Shown here piece after piece: positions 25,409 to 35,298 of a DNA stretch of 64,000 nucleotides. Position 1 is the first letter of the stretch; every line of letters begins with the position of its first letter. Origin of the DNA: Leuconostoc lactis (lineage in GTDB: Bacteria > Bacillota > Bacilli > Lactobacillales > Lactobacillaceae); the NCBI RefSeq assembly GCF_007954625.1, contig NZ_CP042420.1:1004501-1068500 (forward strand), in the 5' to 3' direction. The position numbers and the translations under genes are program-made. The notes below the pieces were generated by a model, which saw nothing but the letters and a program-made list of their open reading frames with translations, did not search any database and was not told where the DNA came from.

Positions 25409-27823
25409 ACAAATCAACGTTATGCACAAATCATTGTGGATGTGCCCACAATGCAAACGAATCAACCCTACACGTACTTGATCCCAGAAGCCATGCAGGA
25501 CACGCTACAACCAGGTATGCGGGTCGACGTGCCTTTTGGGGCGCGTAATGTGATGGGATTTGTGGTGGCGCTTCAAGAGACGCCACCAGAGACGGTGGCT
25601 AATCTGAGGCCAATTGCGCAGATACTAGATTTAACACCAGTGCTCAATACGGAATTACTGACGCTCTCCAGTGATTTAGCGCAAGAAACTTTCGCCTTTA
25701 GAATCTCAGTGTTACAAACCATGTTACCAAACGCCTTAAAAGCTAGTTATGATCGTGTTTTGACGCTAGTTGATGAGGTCGATGATGATGTTCGGGATCG
25801 CTTGTTTCGCGGGCTGGACCAAATCACTTTTCGTGCTAGTGACTGGTCTCATGACGACATTGCTAAATTTGCCCAACTACGGCGGACGCATCGCATTGAG
25901 CAATCAATCACCGTTAGTAATCGCGCAAAAGTTAAAACACAGTTGGCTTATCGGTTAAGTGATGATGTCGACATATTAGAAACGGCATACGCTGAATTAT
26001 CACGTACGGCAAAGAAAAAAGCAGCCTTATTACAGTTTATTTTGGGGCATTTAGGTGAAACGTGGCTGAAAAAAGACTTGCAAGAACAATTGGCTGTTAG
26101 TGCCGCAACGCTCAATCAAGCTGTTCAAGCACAATGGTTGACCAAACAGCAGGTTGAACAATTGCGGGATCCATTTGCGGCGATGACAATTGCGCCATCA
26201 CAACCGTTAAAACTCAATGCGGAACAACAAACTGCTTTTGACCAAATCACCACAGCAGCTGATGCTGGGCAATACCAGCCATTTTTGCTAGAAGGGATTA
26301 CCGGTTCTGGGAAAACAGAAGTTTATCTCCAAGCGGCCCAGCATGTGTTTGATAAAGGCCAAACGGTATTATTTTTAGTCCCAGAAATTGCGCTAACCCC
26401 ACAAATGGTGCGCCGTGTGAAGTCACGTTTTGGCGCGCAGACGGCCGTACTACATTCTGGCTTGTCTGATGGGGAACGTTATGATGAATGGCGCCGCATT
26501 GAACGTGGCGATGTGAAAATCGTGGTCGGGGCACGGTCTGCAGTTTTTGCACCATTGACTAATCTTGGTTTAATTATTGTTGATGAGGAACACGAAACAA
26601 CGTATAAGCAAACGGATAACCCACGCTATCATGCACGTGATGTTGCGCTGTGGCGTGGCAAATATCATCAAATTCCGGTGATTTTGGGTTCAGCAACGCC
26701 ATCATTAGAAAGTCGGGCGCGTGCCCAGCGCGGTGTTTATCAACATTTGCAACTGACGCAGCGTGCGGGTGGGGCCAGTTTGCCACCTGTTACGATTGTT
26801 GATATGAAGACCATGCTTGCCGACGGGCCGGAGACCAATTTTTCAGCGCCATTGCTTGAAAAATTAAAGGATCGGTTGGCGCGTGGTGAGCAATCAGTGC
26901 TGATGCTGAACAAACGCGGATTTTCAAGTTTTGTCATGTGCCGCGATTGTGGCTATGTGCCGCGAGACCCTAATTGTAATTTGGCCATGACGCTGCATAT
27001 GGACTCACAGACGCTGAAATGCCATTATTGCGGGCATGAAGAAACCATTCCGCACCGTTGTCCAAGTTGTGGCTCACAACGTATTCGCTATTACGGGACA
27101 GGAACTGAAAAAGTCGCTGCAGAACTTGCTGACATTTTACCGGAAGCACGCGTGTTGCGCATGGACCAAGATACGACCCGTCGGAAAGGGAGTATGGATC
27201 GTATGCTCCAACAATTCGGGGCACACGAAGCCGATATTTTATTGGGGACTCAGATGATCGCCAAAGGGTTAGATTTTCCTGATGTGACCTTGGTTGGGGT
27301 GTTGAATGCCGATACGGCTTTAGGGCTACCTGACTTTCATGCCAGTGAACGTACCTTCCAACTGCTCACGCAAGTCAGTGGTCGGGCGGGACGTGGTCAA
27401 AAAGCGGGTGAAGTGATTGTGCAGACATTTAATCCGCAGCACTATGCCATCACGTATGCTCAGCAGCATGATTATGAAGGGTTTTATCGCCAAGAAATGG
27501 CGGTACGGCATACTGGCAATTACGCGCCGTATTATTACACTGTGCAAATTCAAGCCAGTCACAGTGAGGAGAATGAAACGGCTAAGCAAATGTTTCAAAT
27601 TGCGAAATGGCTGCGCCGCCGTGTTGGCGACGATGTGATTATCCTCGGGCCATCGCCCAAGCCGATTGCCAAGCTCCGCAATCGTTATTATTTCCAAATT
27701 ATTCTTAAATTAAAAAAACGTGATAGTGTAGACAGTTTGCTCGATGAATTACAGAATCGTGCGCAAAAGGTCAAAGATGGTTTACAGTTGAGTATCGATC
27801 GCGACCCAGTCTCGTTTATGTGA
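25406..27823 (+). CDS. priA: Primosomal protein N' (replication restart helicase PriA)
   Basis: 805 residues. The order is N-terminal 3'-end-binding domain, winged helix, helicase with Walker A GITGSGKTEVY and DEAD-type VDEEHE, then a zinc-binding insertion (CRDCG, CHYCG, CPSCG) and the C-terminal helicase lobe with VSGRAGRG. It reloads the replisome at stalled forks. The start agrees with the family's VDVPTMQTNQPYTYLIP beginning. The upstream sequence has a -10 element but no ribosome-binding site. Confidence 0.96.
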   Translation: MTNQRYAQIIVDVPTMQTNQPYTYLIPEAMQDTLQPGMRVDVPFGARNVMGFVVALQETPPETVANLRPIAQILDLTPVLNTELLTLSSDLAQETFAFRISVLQTMLPNALKASYDRVLTLVDEVDDDVRDRLFRGLDQITFRASDWSHDDIAKFAQLRRTHRIEQSITVSNRAKVKTQLAYRLSDDVDILETAYAELSRTAKKKAALLQFILGHLGETWLKKDLQEQLAVSAATLNQAVQAQWLTKQQVEQLRDPFAAMTIAPSQPLKLNAEQQTAFDQITTAADAGQYQPFLLEGITGSGKTEVYLQAAQHVFDKGQTVLFLVPEIALTPQMVRRVKSRFGAQTAVLHSGLSDGERYDEWRRIERGDVKIVVGARSAVFAPLTNLGLIIVDEEHETTYKQTDNPRYHARDVALWRGKYHQIPVILGSATPSLESRARAQRGVYQHLQLTQRAGGASLPPVTIVDMKTMLADGPETNFSAPLLEKLKDRLARGEQSVLMLNKRGFSSFVMCRDCGYVPRDPNCNLAMTLHMDSQTLKCHYCGHEETIPHRCPSCGSQRIRYYGTGTEKVAAELADILPEARVLRMDQDTTRRKGSMDRMLQQFGAHEADILLGTQMIAKGLDFPDVTLVGVLNADTALGLPDFHASERTFQLLTQVSGRAGRGQKAGEVIVQTFNPQHYAITYAQQHDYEGFYRQEMAVRHTGNYAPYYYTVQIQASHSEENETAKQMFQIAKWLRRRVGDDVIILGPSPKPIAKLRNRYYFQIILKLKKRDSVDSLLDELQNRAQKVKDGLQLSIDRDPVSFM

Positions 27824-27866
27824 CAAATACGTTACAGAATTTATGTTATAATGACTATTGGACATC

Positions 27867-27894
27867 AAAATACTCGTTATAACGAGTATTTTTT
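27867..27894. terminator. Palindromic hairpin between priA and fmt
   Basis: AAAATACTCG-TTATAA-CGAGTATTTT followed by T. It lies only 15 bases after a -10-like TATAAT (27847-27852), so it could end priA transcription, attenuate fmt, or terminate a very short RNA. Confidence 0.65.
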
Positions 27895-27985
27895 CGTGTA
27901 ACAAGCTATCTTGGTTAGACAGATAAGATAGCGCGACGTTAACAGGTGAGTTGACGTGGTATTCAGATAAGAAAAGAGAACAAAT

Positions 27986-28954
27986 ATGACTTACTCCGTT
28001 GTATTCATGGGTACGCCAACATTTGCCGTACCGATTTTAGAAGCGTTAATTGCAGACCCACAATATGATGTGAAGGCCGTAGTCACGCAACCAGATCGCC
28101 CACAAGGTCGTAAACGGGTGCTGACACCAAGTCCAGTGAAGGTGGCGGCACAGGCACATGATTTGCCAGTTTTGCAACCTGAAAAAATGAATGGCTCTGA
28201 TGAAATGGCCCAAATCGTGGCTTTAGCACCGGACTTCATCATTACGGCTGCGTTTGGTCAGTTTTTGCCAACGGCACTCCTAGACGCCTCCCAAATCGCA
28301 GCGGTCAACACCCATGCTTCATTATTGCCAAAATATCGTGGTGGGGCACCTGTGCATTATGCAATTATGAATGGTGACACAGAAACTGGTGTGTCGATTA
28401 TGTATATGGTCAAGCAAATGGACGCTGGGGATGTGATTGACGTGGTCAAAGTACCGATTACAGCCCAAGATAATGTTGGCACCATGTTTGACAAACTTAG
28501 TTTGGCTGGGCGCGACTTGCTACTGGCAACCTTACCTAAAATTGCGGCTGGCGAGATTGCGCCCGTGCCACAAGACGAAGCAGCGGTTAGTTTCTCGCCA
28601 AATATTACCCGTGATCAACAAAACTTAAACTTTACTCAAGAAACAGCGCAACAGTTGGATTGGCACATTCGCGGTCTTTATCCAACACATCCTGCCTACG
28701 TTCAGGTAGCTGGTCAACGTGTGAAGCTAATTCAAGTCACACCATTACCAGAAACAACAGATGTCGCAGCAGGTCACGTGGTTGCGCGTAATAAAAAAAT
28801 GTTAACTATTGCAGCAGCTGATCACTCCGTTTTGCGTATTGATCAATTACAACCAGCCGGAAAATCTGTGATGTCAAGCCAAGCGTATTTGAATGGCGCA
28901 GGGAGTCAATTGACGAGCGGAGATTTATGGGCAGAGGAACCAATTCATGAGTGA
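27986..28954 (+). CDS. fmt: Methionyl-tRNA formyltransferase
   Basis: 322 residues. It formylates initiator Met-tRNA. The N-terminal domain has FMGTPTFAVPIL, the VVTQPDRP-x-GR motif and the SLLPKYRGGAP catalytic block with NTHAS (Asn, His), then the C-terminal OB domain. It overlaps rsmB by eight bases, the standard fmt-rsmB order. Confidence 0.97.
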   Translation: MTYSVVFMGTPTFAVPILEALIADPQYDVKAVVTQPDRPQGRKRVLTPSPVKVAAQAHDLPVLQPEKMNGSDEMAQIVALAPDFIITAAFGQFLPTALLDASQIAAVNTHASLLPKYRGGAPVHYAIMNGDTETGVSIMYMVKQMDAGDVIDVVKVPITAQDNVGTMFDKLSLAGRDLLLATLPKIAAGEIAPVPQDEAAVSFSPNITRDQQNLNFTQETAQQLDWHIRGLYPTHPAYVQVAGQRVKLIQVTPLPETTDVAAGHVVARNKKMLTIAAADHSVLRIDQLQPAGKSVMSSQAYLNGAGSQLTSGDLWAEEPIHE

Positions 28955-30305
28955 TAAACGTGTTTATAGCAATAACCCACGTGTTTTAGCCGTTCAAACG
29001 TTGGCTAAAATTAAAAATGGCGCTTATTCCAACTTACAATTAAATCAGGTGATCAAACAACATCAGCTCGGTGAAGCGGATAAACGGTTGTTAACGACGT
29101 TAGTCTATGGTGTAATTCAACACCGGTTGACTTTTGAGTATTGGTTAGCCCCATTTGTCGGAGACAAAAAGCTCAACCCATGGGTGCGTGAGTTGTTGTA
29201 TACAGCGCTTTTTCAAATGCAATATTTGAATAAAATTCCCCAACACGCGATTTTTAATGAATCAATTGAAGTCGCTAAAATTTTGGGGCATGTGGGGACG
29301 GCTAAATTTGTCACGGCGATTTTGCACAATATTAGTCGCCAAGGCTTACCGGATACAGCGGCAATTGCTGATCCAATTTCGCGTTTGTCCGTTGAAGCGA
29401 GCTTACCAGTTTGGTTGATTAACGAATTGGTGGCCCAAAATGGTGAAGCCGCGACGCGCGCGCTCGTGACCACCATTAATGATGCGCCCATGCAATCAGT
29501 GCGTGTTAACACGGTGCTGGCAACTGATGAAGAAGTGGTGGCGTCATTAGCGTCTGAAAATATGACTGCGACGAAATCACAAGTGGCGGATCATGCTTAC
29601 ATTGTCTCTGGTGGGCATGTGGCAAGTTCAACGGCTTATCAAAAAGGCTGGTTAACGCTACAAGATGAAAGTGCGATGTTGCCAGTTGAAAGCATGCATG
29701 TAACCCCATCAGTCAAAAATGTTTTGGATGCGGCGGCAGCACCTGGCGGGAAAACAACGCAAATTGCGGCCTTAGTGGCTGATGATGCGAAAATTTTGGC
29801 CTTAGATGTGCATTCACATAAAATTAAACTCATTGAACAAAATGCAACACGTTTGCAAGTGGCAGACCGCATTGACACACAAGTCTTAGATGCACGAAAA
29901 GTACCGACTGAAGTGGCAACCAAGTTTGACCGTATCTTAGTCGATGCCCCTTGTTCTGGCTTTGGTTTATTACGTCGTAAGCCTGAGATTCGTTACGACA
30001 AAACCCTTGAAGATGTCCAGAATTTAGCGCGTTTGCAGGGCGAAATTCTGGATTCAGTTAGCCAAAATGTGGCTGAAAATGGTATGATAGTGTACAGCAC
30101 TTGCACAATTTTACGTCAAGAAAATGACGATGTGATTGCGCAATTCTTAGCCAATCATCCGGAGTTCGAATTAGTGAAAACGCAAACAGCGCATAATCTA
30201 AAAGCCGATCGACAAGAAGCGGTGCTGCATATCTATCCAAACGATTACCATACTGATGGTTTCTTCGTGGCAACGCTGAAGAAAAAGTCAGGCACAAACG
30301 CCTAA
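28947..30305 (+). CDS. rsmB: 16S rRNA (cytosine-967-C5)-methyltransferase RsmB
   Basis: 452 residues. The N-terminal NusB-like RNA-binding domain is followed by a SAM-dependent Rossmann domain with AAAAPGGKTTQIA, DAPCSGFG (Pro-Cys) and the catalytic STCTI cysteine. It is part of the conserved fmt-rsmB-prpC-prkC-rsgA-rpe-thiN order. Confidence 0.96.
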   Translation: MSDKRVYSNNPRVLAVQTLAKIKNGAYSNLQLNQVIKQHQLGEADKRLLTTLVYGVIQHRLTFEYWLAPFVGDKKLNPWVRELLYTALFQMQYLNKIPQHAIFNESIEVAKILGHVGTAKFVTAILHNISRQGLPDTAAIADPISRLSVEASLPVWLINELVAQNGEAATRALVTTINDAPMQSVRVNTVLATDEEVVASLASENMTATKSQVADHAYIVSGGHVASSTAYQKGWLTLQDESAMLPVESMHVTPSVKNVLDAAAAPGGKTTQIAALVADDAKILALDVHSHKIKLIEQNATRLQVADRIDTQVLDARKVPTEVATKFDRILVDAPCSGFGLLRRKPEIRYDKTLEDVQNLARLQGEILDSVSQNVAENGMIVYSTCTILRQENDDVIAQFLANHPEFELVKTQTAHNLKADRQEAVLHIYPNDYHTDGFFVATLKKKSGTNA

Positions 30306-30338
30306 TACGCAAATAGCATGTGATAGAAAAATAAACCT

Positions 30339-31085
30339 ATGCAAGTAGCATTTCATACAGATTCTGGTGTCAAACGCCAGGAAAATCAGGACTATGTTGG
30401 CGGCTTTACTAATCAAGCCGGTCGTTTAATGGTCATGGTCGCTGACGGTGTGACCTCAACTCATGGAGGTGAGGTCGCCAGTGCGATGGCTGTTGAACAT
30501 TTTGGACATGCCTGGGAAACAACAACAATTGAAACCATGAAGTCAACGATTGATTGGCTAAAAGAAACGACGCACCAAGAGAATCAAGCCATTTTAGCTG
30601 CGGGTCAACGTTTTGAAGATTTAAAGCAGATGGCAACAACCTTGGTGATTGCGGTCATTTTTGATGATCAAATCGTGCTCGGCAATCTGGGTGATTCCAA
30701 AGCATTTTTACTCCATGATCAGGTGCTCACGCAAATTTCTTGTGACCATAACTTGAAAAATGAATTAGTGCGTGCCGGGACCATGAGTCAAGCAGAAGCG
30801 GAACGCCTGGCGCAAGCCAATAGTGTGACCCGTTATCTTGGGGTCGATGACCGTGCGGATATTGAGATTGCACAATACCCATTTGTCGCAAATGATATGT
30901 TATTTTTAACCTCTGATGGCATTACCAAAGTGCTTGATGTCGGGACGATGACGGACATTATGCAACAAGCGACAACACTTGATATGCGAGCTTATGAATT
31001 AATTTCGGCTGCAAATCGTAATGGCGCCCCAGATAATGTGACGGCATTATTAGTAAGTCGTGATAATGAAGAGGATACAAAGTAG
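30339..31085 (+). CDS. prpC: PP2C-type Ser/Thr protein phosphatase (PrpC/Stp)
   Basis: 248 residues with the metal-binding motifs DSGVKRQENQD, VADGVTSTHGGE, LGNLGDSKAF, LTSDGITKV and GAPDNVTALLV. It reverses phosphorylation by the adjacent PASTA kinase. The upstream 33 bases contain no recognisable ribosome-binding site, which is unusual for this window. The stop is two bases before the kinase ATG, and its end contains the kinase's GAGGAT ribosome-binding site. Confidence 0.95.
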   Translation: MQVAFHTDSGVKRQENQDYVGGFTNQAGRLMVMVADGVTSTHGGEVASAMAVEHFGHAWETTTIETMKSTIDWLKETTHQENQAILAAGQRFEDLKQMATTLVIAVIFDDQIVLGNLGDSKAFLLHDQVLTQISCDHNLKNELVRAGTMSQAEAERLAQANSVTRYLGVDDRADIEIAQYPFVANDMLFLTSDGITKVLDVGTMTDIMQQATTLDMRAYELISAANRNGAPDNVTALLVSRDNEEDTK

Positions 31086-31087
31086 AT

Positions 31088-32977
31088 ATGTTACCAGATA
31101 CAGTGATAGACAACCGTTATAGAATCATCAAATCACTTGGTGGTGGTGGTATGGCCAATGTTTATTTGGCGCACGACGAATTTTTAGACCGCGACGTGAC
31201 CCTTAAAATGATGCGTCTGGATATGAAAAATAACACTGATCTGGTCGAACGTTTTAAGCGCGAGGCAGTTGCGGCAACCGAACTAGTGCATCAAAATATT
31301 GTGCAGATTTATGACACTGGTGAATATGAAGGCACGCAGTATTTGGTGATGGAATATGTGGATGGGATGGATTTAAAAACATTCATTGCCGAAAATTTCC
31401 CAATCCCTTATCAACAAGTTGTTGACATTATGCTGCAAATTTTAAGTGCCGTACAGGCTGCCCATGATGCTGATATCATTCATCGTGATTTAAAACCCCA
31501 AAATATTTTAATTGACCGACAAGGTGACGTGAAGATTACGGATTTTGGTATTGCTGTGGCGAAGTCATCGCAAGAGTTGACACAAACCAACACAGTCATC
31601 GGTTCAGTTCATTATTTATCGCCTGAACAAACCCGTGGTGGCTTTGCTTCGGCTAAGTCAGATATTTATGCATTGGGTGTGATGCTTTATGAGATGCTCA
31701 CGAAGCAAGTTCCTTATGAAGGCGATACACCGGTTGCAGTGGCGATGAAGCATGCAACGGCGGAAATGCCTTCCGTGCGTGACTTTGACCCGCGGATTCC
31801 ACAAGCCTTGGAAAACGTGATTTTAAAGGCAACGGCGAAACGCCCGCAAGATCGCTATATGAGTGCAGCGGCGATGGCGGATGACTTGAGTTCAGTCTTG
31901 TCAGCACGTCGTGCGGATGAAGAACGCTTTGCGCCAATGTCGGAAACGTCTGATGATACGCGCATTATTCCAATGGCACAAATTCAAGACCAACTCAAAA
32001 CAGGGGTGTCGTCAGATAAAATTTTCCCAGAAGAAGCACCGGAAGAACCGTCTGTGACCGACACAATCATTGAATATGGTAAAAAAGGTTACGCGATCAA
32101 AAACATTGCCAAAATTGTTGACCGGACACCATCGTATGTCCGGCACGTGCTGAAAGATAACGGGATTAAATTTCGTAAGGCACATAAATGGCCGTGGGTG
32201 GTGCTGGGCTTACTTGTTTTGGCGATTGCTGGGATTTTCTTTTTAAATTATCAGTCAAGTAAGGTGACTGTGCCTGACGTGACCAATCTGAGTCAAGATG
32301 CCGCTACGAGTCGCTTAAAGCGAGCAGGATTGACAGTTGGTAGTGTCAGTTCGACCACGTCTAAAAGTATTGCGGAAGGTCATGTGGTACGTACAACACC
32401 AACATCAGGAACCGCAGCGACCAAGGGAGATACGATTAATTTGATTGTGTCTTCTGGTCGCGCAAAAGTGCGTTTCGGCGACTATGTTGGGACTGATTAT
32501 AGTTTGACGTCAGCGCAATTACGTGCCCAAGGCTATGCAATCACGAAAGAAGGCATCCCATCAGATGATGTGCCAGCTGGTAAGATTATTGCCCAGTCGA
32601 TTGATGCCAATGGCAAAGTGGATCCAACCCAAACATCGGTTGTCTTTACAGTGTCAACTGGCGCAGTCAAGATTGTTGTGCCGGACTTCACGGGTAAGGC
32701 AACCCAGCAACAAGTACAAGATTGGGCAACTCAGCACAATATCATGGTTAATTTTAATACCCAGTTTGATGGGGACACGAAAAAAGATTACGTGATCAGC
32801 CAATCGATTCGGGGTGGTTCAAGCATTACCAAGGATATGGTCTTGTTAGTGACGATTTCACAAGGACCACAAGATACAAGCAGCGCCTCAAGCAGTAGTG
32901 CAAGCAGTTCAAGTAGCTCAAGTAGTAGTTCATCAAGTAGCGCTTCAAGCAGTAGTGCGAGTGCTTCATCTAAATAA
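31088..32977 (+). CDS. prkC: PASTA-domain Ser/Thr protein kinase PrkC/StkP
   Basis: 629 residues. The kinase domain (about 10-270) has the GGGGMANVYLA P-loop, the catalytic Lys in TLKMMRL, HRDLKPQNIL and DFGIA. A linker (about 322-365) looks like a helix-turn-helix (IKNIAKIVDRTPSYVRHVLK). One membrane helix (about 370-390) is followed by three PASTA repeats and a low-complexity Ser/Ala tail of about 30 residues. It senses muropeptides or lipid II and regulates wall synthesis and division. The HTH-like linker is not something I associate with this family. Confidence 0.95.
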   Translation: MLPDTVIDNRYRIIKSLGGGGMANVYLAHDEFLDRDVTLKMMRLDMKNNTDLVERFKREAVAATELVHQNIVQIYDTGEYEGTQYLVMEYVDGMDLKTFIAENFPIPYQQVVDIMLQILSAVQAAHDADIIHRDLKPQNILIDRQGDVKITDFGIAVAKSSQELTQTNTVIGSVHYLSPEQTRGGFASAKSDIYALGVMLYEMLTKQVPYEGDTPVAVAMKHATAEMPSVRDFDPRIPQALENVILKATAKRPQDRYMSAAAMADDLSSVLSARRADEERFAPMSETSDDTRIIPMAQIQDQLKTGVSSDKIFPEEAPEEPSVTDTIIEYGKKGYAIKNIAKIVDRTPSYVRHVLKDNGIKFRKAHKWPWVVLGLLVLAIAGIFFLNYQSSKVTVPDVTNLSQDAATSRLKRAGLTVGSVSSTTSKSIAEGHVVRTTPTSGTAATKGDTINLIVSSGRAKVRFGDYVGTDYSLTSAQLRAQGYAITKEGIPSDDVPAGKIIAQSIDANGKVDPTQTSVVFTVSTGAVKIVVPDFTGKATQQQVQDWATQHNIMVNFNTQFDGDTKKDYVISQSIRGGSSITKDMVLLVTISQGPQDTSSASSSSASSSSSSSSSSSSSASSSSASASSK

Positions 32978-33028
32978 CCGCTTTGCCTGATGGTAAAGTA
33001 AATTCAAGTCGATTACGGTCGGCTTTTT

Positions 33029-33046
33029 TGTTACAATAACATTATG
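33029..33046 (+). promoter_or_regulatory. Terminator T-tract fused to extended -10; probable leaderless rsgA mRNA
   Basis: The prkC terminator-like stem (AGTCGA/TCGGCT, about 33006-33023) runs into TTTTTTG, and the same bases supply TG (33029-33030) of TGTTACAAT. TACAAT (33032-33037) is followed by six bases and the rsgA ATG at 33044, with no ribosome-binding site. Confidence 0.6.
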
Positions 33047-33949
33047 AAAACAGGACGAATTATCCGCTCGTTAAGCGGTTATTATGATATACAAACAAGC
33101 GATGGTACAGTTGAACGGACGCGTGCCCGTGGTGAATTCCGTAAGTCAGGACAAAAGCCACTGGTCGGCGATTTTGTCGACTTTGAGAGTGAAAATGATG
33201 AAGGATTGATCTGGAAGATTCATCCACGTGAAAATGCGTTGGTACGGCCACCAGTAGCCAATATTGATGTGGCCGTCATTGTGACGGCACTGAAGGAACC
33301 TAATTTTGCACCGAACTTGCTGGATCGCCAGTTGGTTGCTTTGGAAGCGGCAAATGTCACACCATTGATTTATTTTTCTAAGTCTGATTTATTGTCGCCG
33401 GCTGAATTTGAACAAGCGATGGCAGTTGCTGAGACGTATCGCAAAATTGGTTATACGGTGATTTTGCCGCAACCAGGTGCAGAAGATGTGGCCTTTGCAG
33501 CATTGCAACAAGCATTGTCGCATCGCGTGGCCGTCTTTATGGGACAGACAGGCGCTGGGAAATCAACGCTGCTCAACCATTTGTCACCGGAACTCGGTTT
33601 GGCAACGGGTGAGGTGTCTAAAGCATTGAGTCGTGGTAAACATACGACGCGTCAAGTGACGTTAATTCAAGTTGATGACGCCTTAATTGCGGACACACCA
33701 GGCTTTTCGTCATATGAAGTGTTTGATTTTCCAGCTGACGAACTCGACAATTATTTCCCGGAATTTGTCGCTTATCGACAGGATTGTCGTTTCCGTGGTT
33801 GTCTCCATTTGAATGAACCAGGGTGTGCCGTGAAGGCAGCGGTGTCTATTGGCGCGATTGCGGAATCACGGTATAATAGTTATAAGGCATTCTACGACCT
33901 GATTAAGGCGCAAAAGCCAAGATATAATACAGATAATCGAAACTTTTAG
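33044..33949 (+). CDS. rsgA: Small-subunit ribosome-biogenesis GTPase RsgA
   Basis: 301 residues: OB-fold N-terminus, circularly permuted GTPase with G4 SKSDL before G1 [12 protein letters not shown] and G3 DTPGF, and a C-terminal zinc knuckle ([14 protein letters not shown]). It matures the 30S subunit. No Shine-Dalgarno sequence is present; the start matches the family and sits six bases after a -10 element. Confidence 0.96.
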   Translation: MKTGRIIRSLSGYYDIQTSDGTVERTRARGEFRKSGQKPLVGDFVDFESENDEGLIWKIHPRENALVRPPVANIDVAVIVTALKEPNFAPNLLDRQLVALEAANVTPLIYFSKSDLLSPAEFEQAMAVAETYRKIGYTVILPQPGAEDVAFAALQQALSHRVAVFMGQTGAGKSTLLNHLSPELGLATGEVSKALSRGKHTTRQVTLIQVDDALIADTPGFSSYEVFDFPADELDNYFPEFVAYRQDCRFRGCLHLNEPGCAVKAAVSIGAIAESRYNSYKAFYDLIKAQKPRYNTDNRNF

Positions 33950-33965
33950 GAAGAAGGAATTAAGC

Positions 33966-34622
33966 ATGTCAGGAATTATTGCGCCATCAATTTTAAGCGC
34001 GGACTATACCAATTTGGAACGTGATGTCAAGCTCGTTGAAGCAGCGGGTGCAGAATATTTACACATTGACGTCATGGATGGTAACTTTGTCCCATCAATC
34101 TCTTACGGACCAAACTGGGTCAAGCAACTCCGTCCAGAGACTGATATGGTCTTAGATGTACATTTGATGGTGACGAATCCCGAAAAAATCGTTGATGAAT
34201 TTGCCGATGCCGGTGCCGACATCATCGGGGTGCATGTTGAAGCAACGCCACACATTCACCGTGCCCTACAAATGATCAAGAACAAGGGTGTTAAGGCTGA
34301 AGTCGTCATTAACCCAGGAACACCCGTCTTAGCCATTGAACCTGTGCTTGATATGGTTGATCAAGTATTGGTCATGACGGTAAATCCAGGCTTTGGTGGG
34401 CAAAAGTTCTTGCCATCAACACTTGAAAAGATTGCCCAATTGCGTGCTGTTCGTGATGAATTAGGCTATGACTTTGATATCCAAGTTGATGGTGGTATCA
34501 ACGATGAAACTGTTGTGGCAGCTTACGAAGCAGGGGCTAATGTTTTTGTTGCGGGTTCTTACGTTTATGATAAGGTGGATCCAGCCGCAAAAATTGCCCG
34601 TTTGAAAGCCTTGACAAAATAA
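33966..34622 (+). CDS. rpe: Ribulose-phosphate 3-epimerase
   Basis: 218 residues, TIM barrel: APSILSADYTNLERD, HIDVMDGNFVPSISYG, HLMVTNP, VMTVNPGFGGQKF and VDGGIN. It links ribulose-5-P and xylulose-5-P, a central step of the phosphoketolase pathway in heterofermenters. The stop overlaps the thiN start by one base. Confidence 0.97.
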   Translation: MSGIIAPSILSADYTNLERDVKLVEAAGAEYLHIDVMDGNFVPSISYGPNWVKQLRPETDMVLDVHLMVTNPEKIVDEFADAGADIIGVHVEATPHIHRALQMIKNKGVKAEVVINPGTPVLAIEPVLDMVDQVLVMTVNPGFGGQKFLPSTLEKIAQLRAVRDELGYDFDIQVDGGINDETVVAAYEAGANVFVAGSYVYDKVDPAAKIARLKALTK

Positions 34623-35260
34623 TGCAAATTAACATTTTAGCTGGTGCGCCAACTGAACTTTGGCCGGATGATCTCTTTCAAGAACCAGGTTTGTGGATTG
34701 GTGCGGATCGCGGTGCTTGGCGTTTATATGAACGTGGGTTACCGATGCTGATGGCTGTTGGCGATTTTGATTCGCTGATGGCTGCAGAATTGGCCACGTT
34801 GCAAGCTCATTTGCAAGCCAATGAAATCATGCATGTGCAAGCAGAAAAAGATGAAACGGATACGGAGTTAGCGCTTTTATACGCTCAAAAACAGCAACCA
34901 GATCAAATTAAAGTATTTGGGGCAACGGGTGGGCGTGTCGACCATTTATTGAGTAATTTATGGTTGATGGTGAACCCCGTGTTTGACGCGATTGTCGAAA
35001 AAACCCAATTTATTGATCGCTTGAATGTGGTGAGTTATGTGAAGCCTGGTGAGAAGGTGGTGCATCAAATACCAGGAACGAAGTATCTTGGTTTTATGCC
35101 GTTAAATGACGTCAAAGATTTTCAAATTATTGACGCAAAGTATCCGTTATCACTGACCGATAATGTGGCTAAAATGTGGTCATCTAACGAATTTAAAGCA
35201 GATATTGTGCATATCAGCTTCAAAACTGGTATTGTTATGGTGACGCAATCAAAAGATTAA
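34622..35260 (+). CDS. thiN: Thiamine pyrophosphokinase
   Basis: 212 residues. It makes thiamine diphosphate directly from thiamine and ATP. Motifs: GADRGAWRLYERG, VGDFDS, EKDETDTELAL and the GATGGRVDHLLSN block. It is translationally coupled to rpe. No thiamine synthesis genes are seen nearby, consistent with salvage from the medium; the phosphoketolase of a heterofermenter needs this cofactor. Confidence 0.95.
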   Translation: MQINILAGAPTELWPDDLFQEPGLWIGADRGAWRLYERGLPMLMAVGDFDSLMAAELATLQAHLQANEIMHVQAEKDETDTELALLYAQKQQPDQIKVFGATGGRVDHLLSNLWLMVNPVFDAIVEKTQFIDRLNVVSYVKPGEKVVHQIPGTKYLGFMPLNDVKDFQIIDAKYPLSLTDNVAKMWSSNEFKADIVHISFKTGIVMVTQSKD

Positions 35261-35298
35261 TATTTTTTTTGATTGTCAGGTACTAAGGAGGAATAGTA

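Noticed and set aside
32860-32970. Ser-codon repeat at the end of prkC as a DNA repeat or CRISPR-like array
   Set aside because: It is a low-complexity AGC/AGT/TCA coding tail of a wall-exposed protein; no spacers or regular unit.
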